Below are positions 24,801-37,946 of a stretch of DNA of 64,000 bases, one piece after another. The stretch spans positions 23,342,476 through 23,406,475 of the forward strand of contig OZ059894.1 of NCBI GenBank assembly GCA_964057225.1, read 5' to 3'. The notes under the pieces are model-generated. The model saw only the letters and a program-made list of their open reading frames with translations. It was not told the DNA's origin and made no database searches. The DNA is from Auanema rhodensis. Taxonomy: Eukaryota > Nematoda > Chromadorea > Rhabditida > Rhabditidae. The position numbers and the translations under genes are program-made. Position 1 is the stretch's first letter, and each line of letters opens with the position of its first letter.

Positions 24801-25344
24801 AAGAGATGCGGTTTTCAAAATTAGATTCCTCATGTCCATATTAGTTTAAAAACAAATTTTTATTGATATTGGTTGATGGTAACCATGTCTTTGAAATTTA
24901 CGTGAACTTTAATTTATGCTAATTAAATGTACACGTGATGTGCACTTGGTATGTAACTCGCTTCACGTGAAAGATAAAGAGATGCGGTTTTCAAAATTAG
25001 ATTCCCCATGTCCATATTAGTCTAAAAACAAATTTTTATTGATATTGGTGCATGGTAACCATGACTTTGAAATTTACGTGAACTTTAATTTATGCTAATT
25101 AAATGTACACGTGATGTGCACTTGGTATGTAACTCGCTTCACGTGAAAGATAAAGAGATGCGGTTTTCAAAATTAGATTCCCCATGTCCATATTAGTCTA
25201 AAAACAAATTTTTATTGATATTGGTTCATGGTAACCATGTCTTTGAAATTTACGTGAACTTTAATTTATGCTAATTAAATGTACACGTGATGTGCACTTG
25301 GTATGTAACTCGCTTCACGTGAAAGATAAAGAGATGCGGTTTTC
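21825..25344 (+). repeat. Rearranged third partial copy of the 40-monomer repeat
   Basis: Monomers k124-k143 begin in phase with the 40-monomer repeat but carry an extra C at k125. They then follow k85-k90 at an offset of 41 (D,E,B,F,I,J). An extra D-E-B at k132-k134 shifts the following F,K,B,C,L,B,A,B,G to an offset of 44 from k91-k99. The third copy thus keeps monomer order but has gained one and then three monomers, which points to smaller unequal exchanges after the large duplication. Confidence 0.8.
22353..24464 (+). repeat. 12-monomer block duplicated 4,400 bp downstream, copy 1
   Basis: Monomers k127-k138 run E,B,F,I,J,D,E,B,F,K,B,C. The same order is at 26753-28864. Both copies share a private T176 (five Ts at the end of the B monomer, near 23760 and 28160). 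By eye they differ at one site, a G in GTGCACG near 27586. Confidence 0.85.
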
Positions 25345-26576
25345 AAAATTAGATTCCCCATGTTCATATTAGTCTAAAAACAAATTTTTATTGATATTGG
25401 TTCATGGTAACCATGACTTTGAAATTTACGTGAACTTTAATTTATGCTAATTAAATGTACACGTGATGTGCACTTGGTATGTAACTCGCTTCACGTGAAA
25501 GATAAAGAGATGCGGTTTTCAAAATTAGATTCCCCATGTCCATATTAGTCTAAAAACAAATTTTTATTGATATTGGTGCATGGTAACCATGACTTTGAAA
25601 TTTACGTGAACTTTAATTTATGCTAATTAAATGTACACGTGATGTGCACTTGGTATGTAACTCGCTTCACGTGAAAGATAAAGAGATGCGGTTTTCAAAA
25701 TTAGATTTCCCATGTCCATATTAGTCTAAAAACAAATTTTTATTGATATTGGTTCATGGTAACCATGACTTTGAAATTTACGTGAACTTTAATTTATGCT
25801 AATTAAATGTACACGTGATGTGCACTTGGTATGTAACTCGCTTCACGTGAAAGATAAAGAGATGCGGTTCTCAAAATTAGATTCCCCATGTCCATATTAG
25901 TTTAAAAACAAATTTTTATTGATATTGGTTGATGGTAACCATGTCTTTGAAATTTACGTGAACTTTAATTTATGCTAATTAAATGTACACGTGATGTGCA
26001 CTTGGTATGTAACTCGCTTCACGTGAAAGATAAAGAGATGCGATTTTCAAAATTAGATTCCCCATGTCGATATTAGTCTAAAAACAAATTTTTATTGATA
26101 TTGGTTCATGGTAACCATGTCTTTGAAATTTACGTGAACTTTAATTTATGCTAATTAAATGTACACGTGATGTGCACTTGGTATGTAACTCGCTTCACGT
26201 GAAAGATAAAGAGATGCGGTTTTCAAAATTAGATTCCCCATGTTCATATTAGTCTAAAAACAAATTTTTATTGATATTGGTTCATGGTAACCATGACTTT
26301 GAAATTTACGTGAACTTTAATTTATGCTAATTAAATGTACACGTGATGTGCACTTGGTATGTAACTCGCTTCACGTGAAAGATAAAGAGATGCGGTTTTC
26401 AAAATTAGATTCCCCATGTCCATATTAGTCTAAAAACAAATTTTTATTGATATTGGTGCATGGTAACCATGACTTTGAAATTTACGTGAACTTTAATTTA
26501 TGCTAATTAAATGTACACGTGATGTGCACTTGGTATGTAACTCGCTTCACGTGAAAGATAAAGAGATGCGGTTTTC
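25169..26576 (+). repeat. 8-monomer (1,408-bp) unit with chimeric monomer
   Basis: Monomers k143-k150 are G,E,B,F,I,(J/G chimera),E,B. The first five (25169-26048) recur in order at 26577-27456 (k151-k155). The sixth, 26049-26224, has the G21 of J at its left and the T58-C59 and T72 of G at its right, and is followed by E-B as G is. This marks an exchange or deletion joining J to G. Confidence 0.8.
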
Positions 26577-28864
26577 AAAATTAGATTCCCCATGTCCATA
26601 TTAGTCTAAAAACAAATTTTTATTGATATTGGTTCATGGTAACCATGTCTTTGAAATTTACGTGAACTTTAATTTATGCTAATTAAATGTACACGTGATG
26701 TGCACTTGGTATGTAACTCGCTTCACGTGAAAGATAAAGAGATGCGGTTTTCAAAATTAGATTCCCCATGTTCATATTAGTCTAAAAACAAATTTTTATT
26801 GATATTGGTTCATGGTAACCATGACTTTGAAATTTACGTGAACTTTAATTTATGCTAATTAAATGTACACGTGATGTGCACTTGGTATGTAACTCGCTTC
26901 ACGTGAAAGATAAAGAGATGCGGTTTTCAAAATTAGATTCCCCATGTCCATATTAGTCTAAAAACAAATTTTTATTGATATTGGTGCATGGTAACCATGA
27001 CTTTGAAATTTACGTGAACTTTAATTTATGCTAATTAAATGTACACGTGATGTGCACTTGGTATGTAACTCGCTTCACGTGAAAGATAAAGAGATGCGGT
27101 TTTCAAAATTAGATTTCCCATGTCCATATTAGTCTAAAAACAAATTTTTATTGATATTGGTTCATGGTAACCATGACTTTGAAATTTACGTGAACTTTAA
27201 TTTATGCTAATTAAATGTACACGTGATGTGCACTTGGTATGTAACTCGCTTCACGTGAAAGATAAAGAGATGCGGTTCTCAAAATTAGATTCCCCATGTC
27301 CATATTAGTTTAAAAACAAATTTTTATTGATATTGGTTGATGGTAACCATGTCTTTGAAATTTACGTGAACTTTAATTTATGCTAATTAAATGTACACGT
27401 GATGTGCACTTGGTATGTAACTCGCTTCACGTGAAAGATAAAGAGATGCGATTTTCAAAATTAGATTCCCCATGTCGATATTAGTCTAAAAACAAATTTT
27501 TATTGATATTGGTGCATGGTAACCATGACTTTGAAATTTACGTGAACTTTAATTTATGCTAATTAAATGTACACGTGATGTGCACGTGGTATGTAACTCG
27601 CTTCACGTGAAAGATAAAGAGATGCGGTTTTCAAAATTAGATTCCCCATGTCCATATTAGTTTAAAAACAAATTTTTATTGATATTGGTGCATGGTAACC
27701 ATGACTTTGAAATTTACGTGAACTTTAATTTATGCTAATTAAATGTACACGTGATGTGCACTTGGTATGTAACTCGCTTCACGTGAAAGATAAAGAGATG
27801 CGGTTTTCAAAATTAGATTCCCCATGTTCATATTAGTCTAAAAACAAATTTTTATTGATATTGGTTCATGGTAACCATGACTTTGAAATTTACGTGAACT
27901 TTAATTTATGCTAATTAAATGTACACGTGATGTGCACTTGGTATGTAACTCGCTTCACGTGAAAGATAAAGAGATGCGGTTTTCAAAATTAGATTCCCCA
28001 TGTCCATATTAGTCTAAAAACAAATTTTTATTGATATTGGTGCATGGTAACCATGACTTTGAAATTTACGTGAACTTTAATTTATGCTAATTAAATGTAC
28101 ACGTGATGTGCACTTGGTATGTAACTCGCTTCACGTGAAAGATAAAGAGATGCGGTTTTTAAAATTAGATTTCCCATGTCCATATTAGTCTAAAAACAAA
28201 TTTTTATTGATATTGGTTCATGGTAACCATGACTTTGAAATTTACGTGAACTTTAATTTATGCTAATTAAATGTACACGTGATGTGCACTTGGTATGTAA
28301 CTCGCTTCACGTGAAAGATAAAGAGATGCGGTTTTCAAAATTGGATTCCCCATGTCCATATTAGTTTAAAAACAAATTTTTATTGATATTGGTTGATGGT
28401 AACCATGTCTTTGAAATTTACGTGAACTTTAATTTATGCTAATTAAATGTACACGTGATGTGCACTTGGTATGTAACTCGCTTCACGTGAAAGATAAAGA
28501 GATGCGATTTTCAAAATTAGATTCCCCATGTCCATATTAGTCTAAAAACAAATTTTTATTGATATTGGTGCATGGTAACCATGACTTTGAAATTTACGTG
28601 AACTTTAATTTATGCTAATTAAATGTACACGTGATGTGCACTTGGTATGTAACTCGCTTCACGTGAAAGATAAAGAGATGCGGTTTTCAAAATTAGATTC
28701 CCCATGTCCATATTAGTCTAAAAACAAATTTTTATTGATATTGGTTCATGGTAACCATGACTTTGAAATTTACGTGAACTTTAATTTATGCTAATTAAAT
28801 GTACACGTGATGTGCACTTGGTATGTAACTCGCTTCACGTGAAAGATAAAGAGATGCGGTTTTC
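26577..28864 (+). repeat. 13-monomer run containing the second copies of two duplications
   Basis: Monomers k151-k163 are G,E,B,F,I,J,D,E,B,F,K,B,C. The first five repeat 25169-26048, and k152-k163 (26753-28864) repeat 22353-24464. Overlap of the two duplications shows that at least two events of different size hit the same stretch. Confidence 0.8.
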
Positions 28865-29744
28865 AAAATTAGATTCCCCATGTCCATATTAGTCTAAAAA
28901 CAAATTTTTATTGATATTGGTGCATGGTAACCATGACTTTGAAATTTACGTGAACTTTAATTTATGCTAATTAAATGTACACGTGATGTGCACTTGGTAT
29001 GTAACTCGCTTCACGTGAAAGATAAAGAGATGCGGTTTTCAAAATTAGATTCCTCATGTCCATATTAGTTTAAAAACAAATTTTTATTGATATTGGTTGA
29101 TGGTAACCATGTCTTTGAAATTTACGTGAACTTTAATTTATGCTAATTAAATGTACACGTGATGTGCACTTGGTATGTAACTCGCTTCACGTGAAAGATA
29201 AAGAGATGCGGTTTTCAAAATTAGATTCCCCATGTCCATATTAGTCTAAAAACAAATTTTTATTGATATTGGTGCATGGTAACCATGACTTTGAAATTTA
29301 CGTGAACTTTAATTTATGCTAATTAAATGTACACGTGATGTGCACTTGGTATGTAACTCGCTTCACGTGAAAGATAAAGAGATGCGGTTTTCAAAATTAG
29401 ATTCCCCATGTCCATATTAGTCTAAAAACAAATTTTTATTGATATTGGTTCATGGTAACCATGTCTTTGAAATTTACGTGAACTTTAATTTATGCTAATT
29501 AAATGTACACGTGATGTGCACTTGGTATGTAACTCGCTTCACGTGAAAGATAAAGAGATGCGGTTTTCAAAATTAGATTCCCCATGTCCATATTGGTCTA
29601 AAAACAAATTTTTATTGATATTGGTTCATGGTAACCATGACTTTGAAATTTAAGTGAACTTTAATTTATGCTAATTAAATGTACACGTGATGTGCACTTG
29701 GTATGTAACTCGCTTCACGTGAAAGATAAAGAGATGCGGTTTTC
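28865..29744 (+). repeat. B-A-B-G-H cassette with a collapsed L-B step
   Basis: Monomers k164-k168 are B,A,B,G,H. Where earlier copies have L followed by a B monomer starting with G1 and G4 (as at 24465-24816), there is here a single plain B. The simplest reading is the loss of one monomer by exchange between those two. Confidence 0.6.
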
Positions 29745-30624
29745 AAAATTAGATTCCCCATGTCCATATTAGTCTAAAAACAAATTTTTATTGATATTGG
29801 TTCATGGTAACCATGACTTTGAAATTTACGTGAACTTTAATTTATGCTAATTAAATGTACACGTGATGTGCACTTGGTATGTAACTCGCTTCACGTGAAA
29901 GATAAAGAGATGCGGTTTTCAAAATTAGATTCCCCATGTCCATATTAGTTTAAAAACAAATTTTTATTGATATTGGTGCATGGTAACCATGACTTTGAAA
30001 TTTACGTGAACTTTAATTTATGCTAATTAAATGTACACGTGATGTGCACTTGGTATGTAACTCGCTTCACGTGAAAGATAAAGAGATGCGGTTTTCAAAA
30101 TTAGATTCCCCATGTTCATATTAGTCTAAAAACAAATTTTTATTGATATTGGTTCATGGTAACCATGACTTTGAAATTTACGTGAACTTTAATTTATGCT
30201 AATTAAATGTACACGTGATGTGCACTTGGTATGTAACTCGCTTCACGTGAAAGATAAAGAGATGCGGTTTTCAAAATTAGATTCCCCATGTCCATATTGG
30301 TCTAAAAACAAATTTTTATTGATATTGGTTCATGGTAACCATGACTTTGAAATTTAAGTGAACTTTAATTTATGCTATTTAAATGTACACGTGATGTGCA
30401 CTTGGTATGTAACTCGCTTCACGTGGAAGATAAAGAGATGCGGTTTTCAAAATTAGATTCCCCATGTCCATATTAGTCTAAAAACAAATTTTTATTGATA
30501 TTGGTTCATGGTAACCATGACTTTGAAATTTACGTGAACTTTAATTTATGCTAATTAAATGTACACGTGATGTGCACTTGGTATGTAACTCGCTTCACGT
30601 GAAAGATAAAGAGATGCGGTTTTC
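29745..30624 (+). repeat. C-D-E-H'-C unit, copy 1 of a 12-monomer-spaced duplication
   Basis: Monomers k169-k173 match k181-k185 at an offset of 2,112 bp. Both copies share a private G154 in the H' monomer (GTGGAAG near 30423 and 32535). The H' monomer here lies four monomers after H although the intervening monomers are C,D,E and not the usual C,C,D. Confidence 0.8.
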
Positions 30625-31856
30625 AAAATTGGATTCCCCATGTCGATATTAGTTTAAAAACAAATTTTTATTGATATTGGTTGATGGTAACCATGTCTTT
30701 GAAATTTACGTGAACTTTAATTTATGCTAATTAAATGTACACGTGATGTGCACTTGGTATGTAACTCGCTTCACGTGAAAGATAAAGAGATGCGATTTTC
30801 AAAATTAGATTCCCCATGTCCATATTAGTCTAAAAACAAATTTTTATTGATATTGGTGCATGGTAACCATGACTTTGAAATTTACGTGAACTTTAATTTA
30901 TGCTAATTAAATGTACACGTGATGTGCACTTGGTATGTAACTCGCTTCACGTGAAAGATAAAGAGATGCGGTTTTCAAAATTAGATTCCCCATGTCCATA
31001 TTAGTCTAAAAACAAATTTTTATTGATATTGGTTCATGGTAACCATGACTTTGAAATTTACGTGAACTTTAATTTATGCTAATTAAATGTACACGTGATG
31101 TGCACTTGGTATGTAACTCGCTTCACGTGAAAGATAAAGAGATGCGGTTTTCAAAATTAGATTCCCCATGTCCATATTAGTTCAAAAACAAATTTTTATT
31201 GATATTGGTGCATGGTAACCATGACTTTGAAATTTACGTGAACTTTAATTTATGCTAATTAAATGTACACGTGATGTGCACTTGGTATGTAACTCGCTTC
31301 ACGTGAAAGATAAAGAGATGCGGTTTTCGAAGTTAGATTCCCCATGTCCATATTAGTCTAAAAACAAATTTTTATTGATATTGGTGCATGGTAACCATGA
31401 CTTTGAAATTTACGTGAACTTTAATTTATGCTAATTAAATGTACACGTGATGTGCACTTGGTATGTAACTCGCTTCACGTGAAAGATAAAGAGATGCGGT
31501 TTTCAAAATTAGATTCCTCATGTCCATATTAGTTTAAAAACAAATTTTTATTGATATTGGTTGATGGTAACCATGTCTTTGAAATTTACGTGAACTTTAA
31601 TTTATGCTAATTAAATGTACACGTGATGTGCACTTGGTATGTAACTCGCTTCACGTGAAAGATAAAGAGATGCGGTTTTCAAAATTAGATTCCCCATGTC
31701 CATATTAGTCTAAAAACAAATTTTTATTGATATTGGTGCATGGTAACCATGACTTTGAAATTTACGTGAACTTTAATTTATGCTAATTAAATGTACACGT
31801 GATGTGCACTTGGTATGTAACTCGCTTCACGTGAAAGATAAAGAGATGCGGTTTTC
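30625..31856 (+). repeat. K-B-C-L-B-A-B cassette with a converted K monomer
   Basis: Monomers k174-k180. The K monomer at 30625 combines the K markers (G7, T30, G59, T72, A171) with the G21 otherwise typical of J. This could be a short gene-conversion patch from J or an independent mutation. L followed by the G1/G4 B monomer (31153-31504) matches the earlier copies at 9681, 16721 and 24465. Confidence 0.7.
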
Positions 31857-32736
31857 AAAATTAGATTCCCCATGTCCATATTAGTCTAAAAACAAATTTT
31901 TATTGATATTGGTTCATGGTAACCATGACTTTGAAATTTACGTGAACTTTAATTTATGCTAATTAAATGTACACGTGATGTGCACTTGGTATGTAACTCG
32001 CTTCACGTGAAAGATAAAGAGATGCGGTTTTCAAAATTAGATTCCCCATGTCCATATTAGTTTAAAAACAAATTTTTATTGATATTGGTGCATGGTAACC
32101 ATGACTTTGAAATTTACGTGAACTTTAATTTATGCTAATTAAATGTACACGTGATGTGCACTTGGTATGTAACTCGCTTCACGTGAAAGATAAAGAGATG
32201 CGGTTTTCAAAATTAGATTCCCCATGTTCATATTAGTCTAAAAACAAATTTTTATTGATATTGGTTCATGGTAACCATGACTTTGAAATTTACGTGAACT
32301 TTAATTTATGCTAATTAAATGTACACGTGATGTGCACTTGGTATGTAACTCGCTTCACGTGAAAGATAAAGAGATGCGGTTTTCAAAATTAGATTCCCCA
32401 TGTCCATATTGGTCTAAAAACAAATTTTTATTGATATTGGTTCATGGTAACCATGACTTTGAAATTTAAGTGAACTTTAATTTATGCTATTTAAATGTAC
32501 ACGTGATGTGCACTTGGTATGTAACTCGCTTCACGTGGAAGATAAAGAGATGCGGTTTTCAAAATTAGATTCCCCATGTCCATATTAGTCTAAAAACAAA
32601 TTTTTATTGATATTGGTTCATGGTAACCATGACTTTGAAATTTACGTGAACTTTAATTTATGCTAATTAAATGTACACGTGATGTGCACTTGGTATGTAA
32701 CTCGCTTCACGTGAAAGATAAAGAGATGCGGTTTTC
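31857..32736 (+). repeat. C-D-E-H'-C unit, copy 2
   Basis: Monomers k181-k185, the second copy of 29745-30624, carrying the same private GTGGAAG change in H'. I saw no difference between the two copies by eye. Confidence 0.8.
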
Positions 32737-33792
32737 AAAATTAGATTCCCCATGTCCATATTAGTTTAAAAACAAATTTTTATTGATATTGGTGCATGGT
32801 AACCATGACTTTGAAATTTACGTGAACTTTAATTTATGCTAATTAAATGTACACGTGATGTGCACTTGGTATGTAACTCGCTTCACGTGAAAGATAAAGA
32901 GATGCGGTTTTCAAAATTAGATTCCCCATGTTCATATTAGTCTAAAAACAAATTTTTATTGATATTGGTTCATGGTAACCATGACTTTGAAATTTACGTG
33001 AACTTTAATTTATGCTAATTAAATGTACACGTGATGTGCACTTGGTATGTAACTCGCTTCACGTGAAAGATAAAGAGATGCGGTTTTCAAAATTAGATTC
33101 CCCATGTCCATATTAGTCTAAAAACAAATTTTTATTGATATTGGTGCATGGTAACCATGACTTTGAAATTTACGTGAACTTTAATTTATGCTAATTAAAT
33201 GTACACGTGATGTGCACTTGGTATGTAACTCGCTTCACGTGAAAGATAAAGAGATGCGGTTTTCAAAATTAGATTCATCATGTCCATATTAGTCTAAAAA
33301 CAAATTTTTATTGATATTGGTTCATGGTAACCATGTCTTTGAAATTTACGTGAACTTTAATTTATGCTAATTAAATGTACACGTGATGTGCACTTGGTAT
33401 GTAACTCGCTTCACGTGAAAGATAAAGAGATGCGGTTTTCAAAATTAGATTCCCCATGTCCATATTGGTCTAAAAACAAATTTTAATTGATATTGGTTCA
33501 TGGTAACCATGACTTTGAAATTTAAGTGAACTTTAATTTATGCTATTTAAATGTACACGTGATGTGCACTTGGTATGTAACTCGCTTCACGTGAAAGATA
33601 AAGAGATGCGGTTTTCAAAATTAGATTCCCCATGTCCATATTAGTCTAAAAACAAATTTTTATTGATATTGGTTCATGGTAACCATGACTTTGAAATTTA
33701 CGTGAACTTTAATTTATGCTAATTAAATGTACACGTGATGTGCACTTGGTATGTAACTCGCTTCACGTGAAAGATAAAGAGATGCGGTTTTC
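32737..33792 (+). repeat. D-E-B-M-H'-C unit, copy 1 of an 11-monomer-spaced duplication
   Basis: Monomers k186-k191 match k197-k202 (34673-35728) at an offset of 1,936 bp. The M type (A13, T14, T72) occurs only at 33265 and 35201, which ties the two copies together. Copy 1 has a private change in the T-tract of the H' monomer near 33485. Confidence 0.8.
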
Positions 33793-34672
33793 AAAATTAG
33801 ATTCCCCATGTCCATATTAGTTTAAAAACAAATTTTTATTGATATTGGTGCATGGTAACCATGACTTTGAAATTTACGTGAACTTTAATTTATGCTAATT
33901 AAATGTACACGTGATGTGCACTTGGTATGTAACTCGCTTCACGTGAAAGATAAAGAGATGCGGTTTTCAAAATTAGATTCCCCATGTTCATATTAGTCTA
34001 AAAACAAATTTTTATTGATATTGGTTCATGGTAACCATGACTTTGAAATTTACGTGAACTTTAATTTATGCTAATTAAATGTACACGTGATGTGCACTTG
34101 GTATGTAACTCGCTTCACGTGAAAGATAAAGAGATGCGGTTTTCAAAATTAGATTCCCCATGTCCATATTAGTCTAAAAACAAATTTTTATTGATATTGG
34201 TGCATGGTAACCATGACTTTGAAATTTACGTGAACTTTAATTTATGCTAATTAAATGTACACGTGATGTGCACTTGGTATGTAACTCGCTTCACGTGAAA
34301 GATAAAGAGATGCGGTTTTCAAAATTAGATTCCCCATGTCCATATTAGTCTAAAAACAAATTTTTATTGATATTGGTTCATGGTAACCATGTCTTTGAAA
34401 TTTACGTGAACTTTAATTTATGCTAATTAAATGTACACGTGATGTGCACTTGGTATGTAACTCGCTTCACGTGAAAGATAAAGAGATGCGGTTTTCAAAA
34501 TTAGATTCCCCATGTCCATATTGGTCTAAAAACAAATTTTTATTGATATTGGTTCATGGTAACCATGACTTTGAAATTTACGTGAACTTTAATTTATGCT
34601 AATTAAATGTACACGTGATGTGCACTTGGTATGTAACTCGCTTCACGTGAAAGATAAAGAGATGCGGTTTTC
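33793..34672 (+). repeat. D-E-B-G plus H/C chimeric monomer
   Basis: Monomers k192-k196. The last, 34497-34672, has the G27 of H but the C85 and A106 of C, and follows G and precedes D. It is best read as an H/C fusion left by deletion of one monomer. Because G27 removes a TAG and C85 avoids the TAA of H, this chimera opens a 60-codon frame by chance. Confidence 0.75.
34420..34602 (+). other. Chance 60-codon open frame across the H/C chimera, not a gene
   Basis: The frame starts at position 100 of the G-type monomer k195 and runs into the chimeric monomer k196. There TAG has become TGG (G27), and TAC is kept where ordinary H monomers have TAA. It needs both halves of the chimera to stay open. 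No coding signal supports it. Confidence 0.9.
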
Positions 34673-35728
34673 AAAATTAGATTCCCCATGTCCATATTAG
34701 TTTAAAAACAAATTTTTATTGATATTGGTGCATGGTAACCATGACTTTGAAATTTACGTGAACTTTAATTTATGCTAATTAAATGTACACGTGATGTGCA
34801 CTTGGTATGTAACTCGCTTCACGTGAAAGATAAAGAGATGCGGTTTTCAAAATTAGATTCTCCATGTTCATATTAGTCTAAAAACAAATTTTTATTGATA
34901 TTGGTTCATGGTAACCATGACTTTGAAATTTACGTGAACTTTAATTTATGCTAATTAAATGTACACGTGATGTGCACTTGGTATGTAACTCGCTTCACGT
35001 GAAAGATAAAGAGATGCGGTTTTCAAAATTAGATTCCCCATGTCCATATTAGTCTAAAAACAAATTTTTATTGATATTGGTGCATGGTAACCATGACTTT
35101 GAAATTTACGTGAACTTTAATTTATGCTAATTAAATGTACACGTGATGTGCACTTGGTATGTAACTCGCTTCACGTGAAAGATAAAGAGATGCGGTTTTC
35201 AAAATTAGATTCATCATGTCCATATTAGTCTAAAAACAAATTTTTATTGATATTGGTTCATGGTAACCATGTCTTTGAAATTTACGTGAACTTTAATTTA
35301 TGCTAATTAAATGTACACGTGATGTGCACTTGGTATGTAACTCGCTTCACGTGAAAGATAAAGAGATGCGGTTTTCAAAATTAGATTCCCCATGTCCATA
35401 TTGGTCTAAAAACAAATTTTTATTGATATTGGTTCATGGTAACCATGACTTTGAAATTTAAGTGAACTTTAATTTATGCTATTTAAATGTACACGTGATG
35501 TGCACTTGGTATGTAACTCGCTTCACGTGAAAGATAAAGAGATGCGGTTTTCAAAATTAGATTCCCCATGTCCATATTAGTCTAAAAACAAATTTTTATT
35601 GATATTGGTTCATGGTAACCATGACTTTGAAACATACGTGAACTTTAATTTATGCTAATTAAATGTACACGTGATGTGCCCTTGGTATGTAACTCGCTTC
35701 ACGTGAAAGATAAAGAGATGCGGTTTTC
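34673..35728 (+). repeat. D-E-B-M-H'-C unit, copy 2
   Basis: Monomers k197-k202 repeat 32737-33792. Private changes are a T at position 13 of the E monomer (34861), AAACATACG at position 82 of the final C monomer (35634) and C128 in the same monomer. Confidence 0.8.
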
Positions 35729-37312
35729 AAAATTAGATTCCCCATGTCCATATTAGTCTAAAAACAAATTTTTATTGATATTGGTGCATGGTAACCATGA
35801 CTTTGAAATTTACGTGAACTTTAATTTATGCTAATTAAATGTACACGTGATGTGCACTTGGTATGTAACTCGCTTCACGTGAAAGATAAAGAGATGCGGT
35901 TTTCAAAATTAGATTCCCCATGTCCATATTAGTCTAAAAACAAATTTTTATTGATATTGGTTCATGGTAACCATGACTTTGAAATTTACGTGAACTTTAA
36001 TTTATGCTAATTAAATGTACACGTGATGTGCACTTGGTATGTAACTCGCTTCACGTGAAAGATAAAGAGATGCGGTTTTCAAAATTAGATTCCCCATGTC
36101 CATATTAGTCTAAAAACAAATTTTTATTGATATTGGTTCATGGTAACCATGACTTTGAAATTTACGTGAACTTTAATTTATGCTAATTAAATGTACACGT
36201 GATGTGCACTTGGTATGTAACTCGCTTCACGTGAAAGATAAAGAGATGCGGTTTTCAAAATTAGATTCCCCATGTCCATATTAGTTTAAAAACAAATTTT
36301 TATTGATATTGGTGCATGGTAACCATGACTTTGAAATTTACGTGAACTTTAATTTATGCTAATTAAATGTACACGTGATGTGCACTTGGTATGTAACTCG
36401 CTTCACGTGAAAGATAAAGAGATGCGGTTTTCAAAATTAGATTCCCCATGTTCATATTAGTCTAAAAACAAATTTTTATTGATATTGGTTCATGGTAACC
36501 ATGACTTTGAAATTTACGTGAACTTTAATTTATGCTAATTAAATGTACACGTGATGTGCACTTGGTATGTAACTCGCTTCACGTGAAAGATAAAGAGATG
36601 CGGTTTTCAAAATTAGATTCCCCATGTCCATATTAGTCTAAAAACAAATTTTTATTGATATTGGTGCATGGTAACCATGACTTTGAAATTTACGTGAACT
36701 TTAATTTATGCTAATTAAATGTACACGTGATGTGCACTTGGTATGTAACTCGCTTCACGTGAAAGATAAAGAGATGCGGTTTTCAAAATTAGATTTCCCA
36801 TGTCCATATTAGTCTAAAAACAAATTTTTATTGATATTGGTTCATGGTAACCATGACTTTGAAATTTACGTGAACTTTAATTTATGCTAATTAAATGTAC
36901 ACGTGATGTGCACTTGGTATGTAACTCGCTTCACGTGAAAGATAAAGAGATGCGGTTTTCAAAATTAGATTCCCCATGTCCATATTAGTTTAAAAACAAA
37001 TTTTTATTGATATTGGTTGATGGTAACCATGTCTTTGAAATTTACGTGAACTTTAATTTATGCTAATTAAATGTACACGTGATGTGCACTTGGTATGTAA
37101 CTCGCTTCACGTGAAAGATAAAGAGATGCGGTTTTCAAAATTAGATTCCCCATGTCCATATTAGTTTAAAAACAAATTTTTATTGATATTGGTGCATGGT
37201 AACCATGACTTTGAAATTTACGTGAACTTTAATTTATGCTAATTAAATGTACACGTGATGTGCACTTGGTATGTAACTCGCTTCACGTGAAAGATAAAGA
37301 GATGCGGTTTTC
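35729..37312 (+). repeat. B-C-C then D-E-B-F-I-D
   Basis: Monomers k203-k211. The D-E-B-F-I order (36257-37136) is the commonest five-monomer cassette in the window (also at 3169, 7921, 12145, 21, 126... in type order, and exactly at 40129, 41009, 59489 and 60369 with G171 after I). From here rightward most I monomers end in G171, while to the left most end in A171. Confidence 0.7.
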
Positions 37313-37946
37313 AAAATTAGATTCCCCATGTCCATATGAGTCTAAAAACAAATTTTTATTGATATTGGTGCATGGTAACCATGACTTTGAAATTTACGTG
37401 AACTTTAATTTATGCTAATTAAATGTACACGTGATGTGCACTTGGTATGTAACTCGCTTCACGTGAAAGATAAAGAGATGCGGTTTTCAAAATTAGATTC
37501 CCCATGTCCATATGAGTCTAAAAACAAATTTTTATTGATATTGGTGCATGGTAACCATGACTTTGAAATTTACGTGAACTTTAATTTATGCTAATTAAAT
37601 GTACACGTGATGTGCACTTGGTATGTAACTCGCTTCACGTGAAAGATAAAGAGATGCGGTTTTCAAAATTAGATTCCTCATGTCCATATGAGTCTAAAAA
37701 CAAATTTTTATTGATATTGGTTCATGGTAACCATGACTTTGAAATTTACGTGAACTTTAATTTATGCTAATTAAATGTACACGTGATGTGCACTTGGTAT
37801 GTAACTCGCTTCACGTGAAAGATAAAGAGATGCGGTTTTCAAAATTAGATTCCCCATGTCCATATGAGTCTAAAAACAAATTTTTATTGATATTGGTGCA
37901 TGGTAACCATGACTTTGAAATTTACGTGAACTTTAATTTATGCTAA
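37236..37946 (+). other. Four overlapping chance open frames of 60 codons, not genes
   Basis: Frames run 37236-37418, 37412-37594, 37588-37770 and 37764-37946. Each starts at the ATG at monomer position 100, crosses one monomer boundary and stops at the TAA formed at positions 104-106 of the next repeat. Neighbours overlap by 7 bp and change frame because 176 is not divisible by 3. They exist only because G26 replaces the usual in-frame TAG. There is no signal peptide, membrane segment or recognised domain. Base use is identical to the non-coding repeats. The third differs by one residue (Pro to Ser) owing to T14. I judge them non-coding. Confidence 0.9.

Noticed and set aside
34420-37946. 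Open frames of 60 codons as a conserved small-protein family
   Set aside because: Near-identical translations come from a satellite repeat. The frames are open only where G26, or G27 with C85, removes a stop present in almost all other copies; they overlap in shifting frames and have no coding bias, signal or domain.
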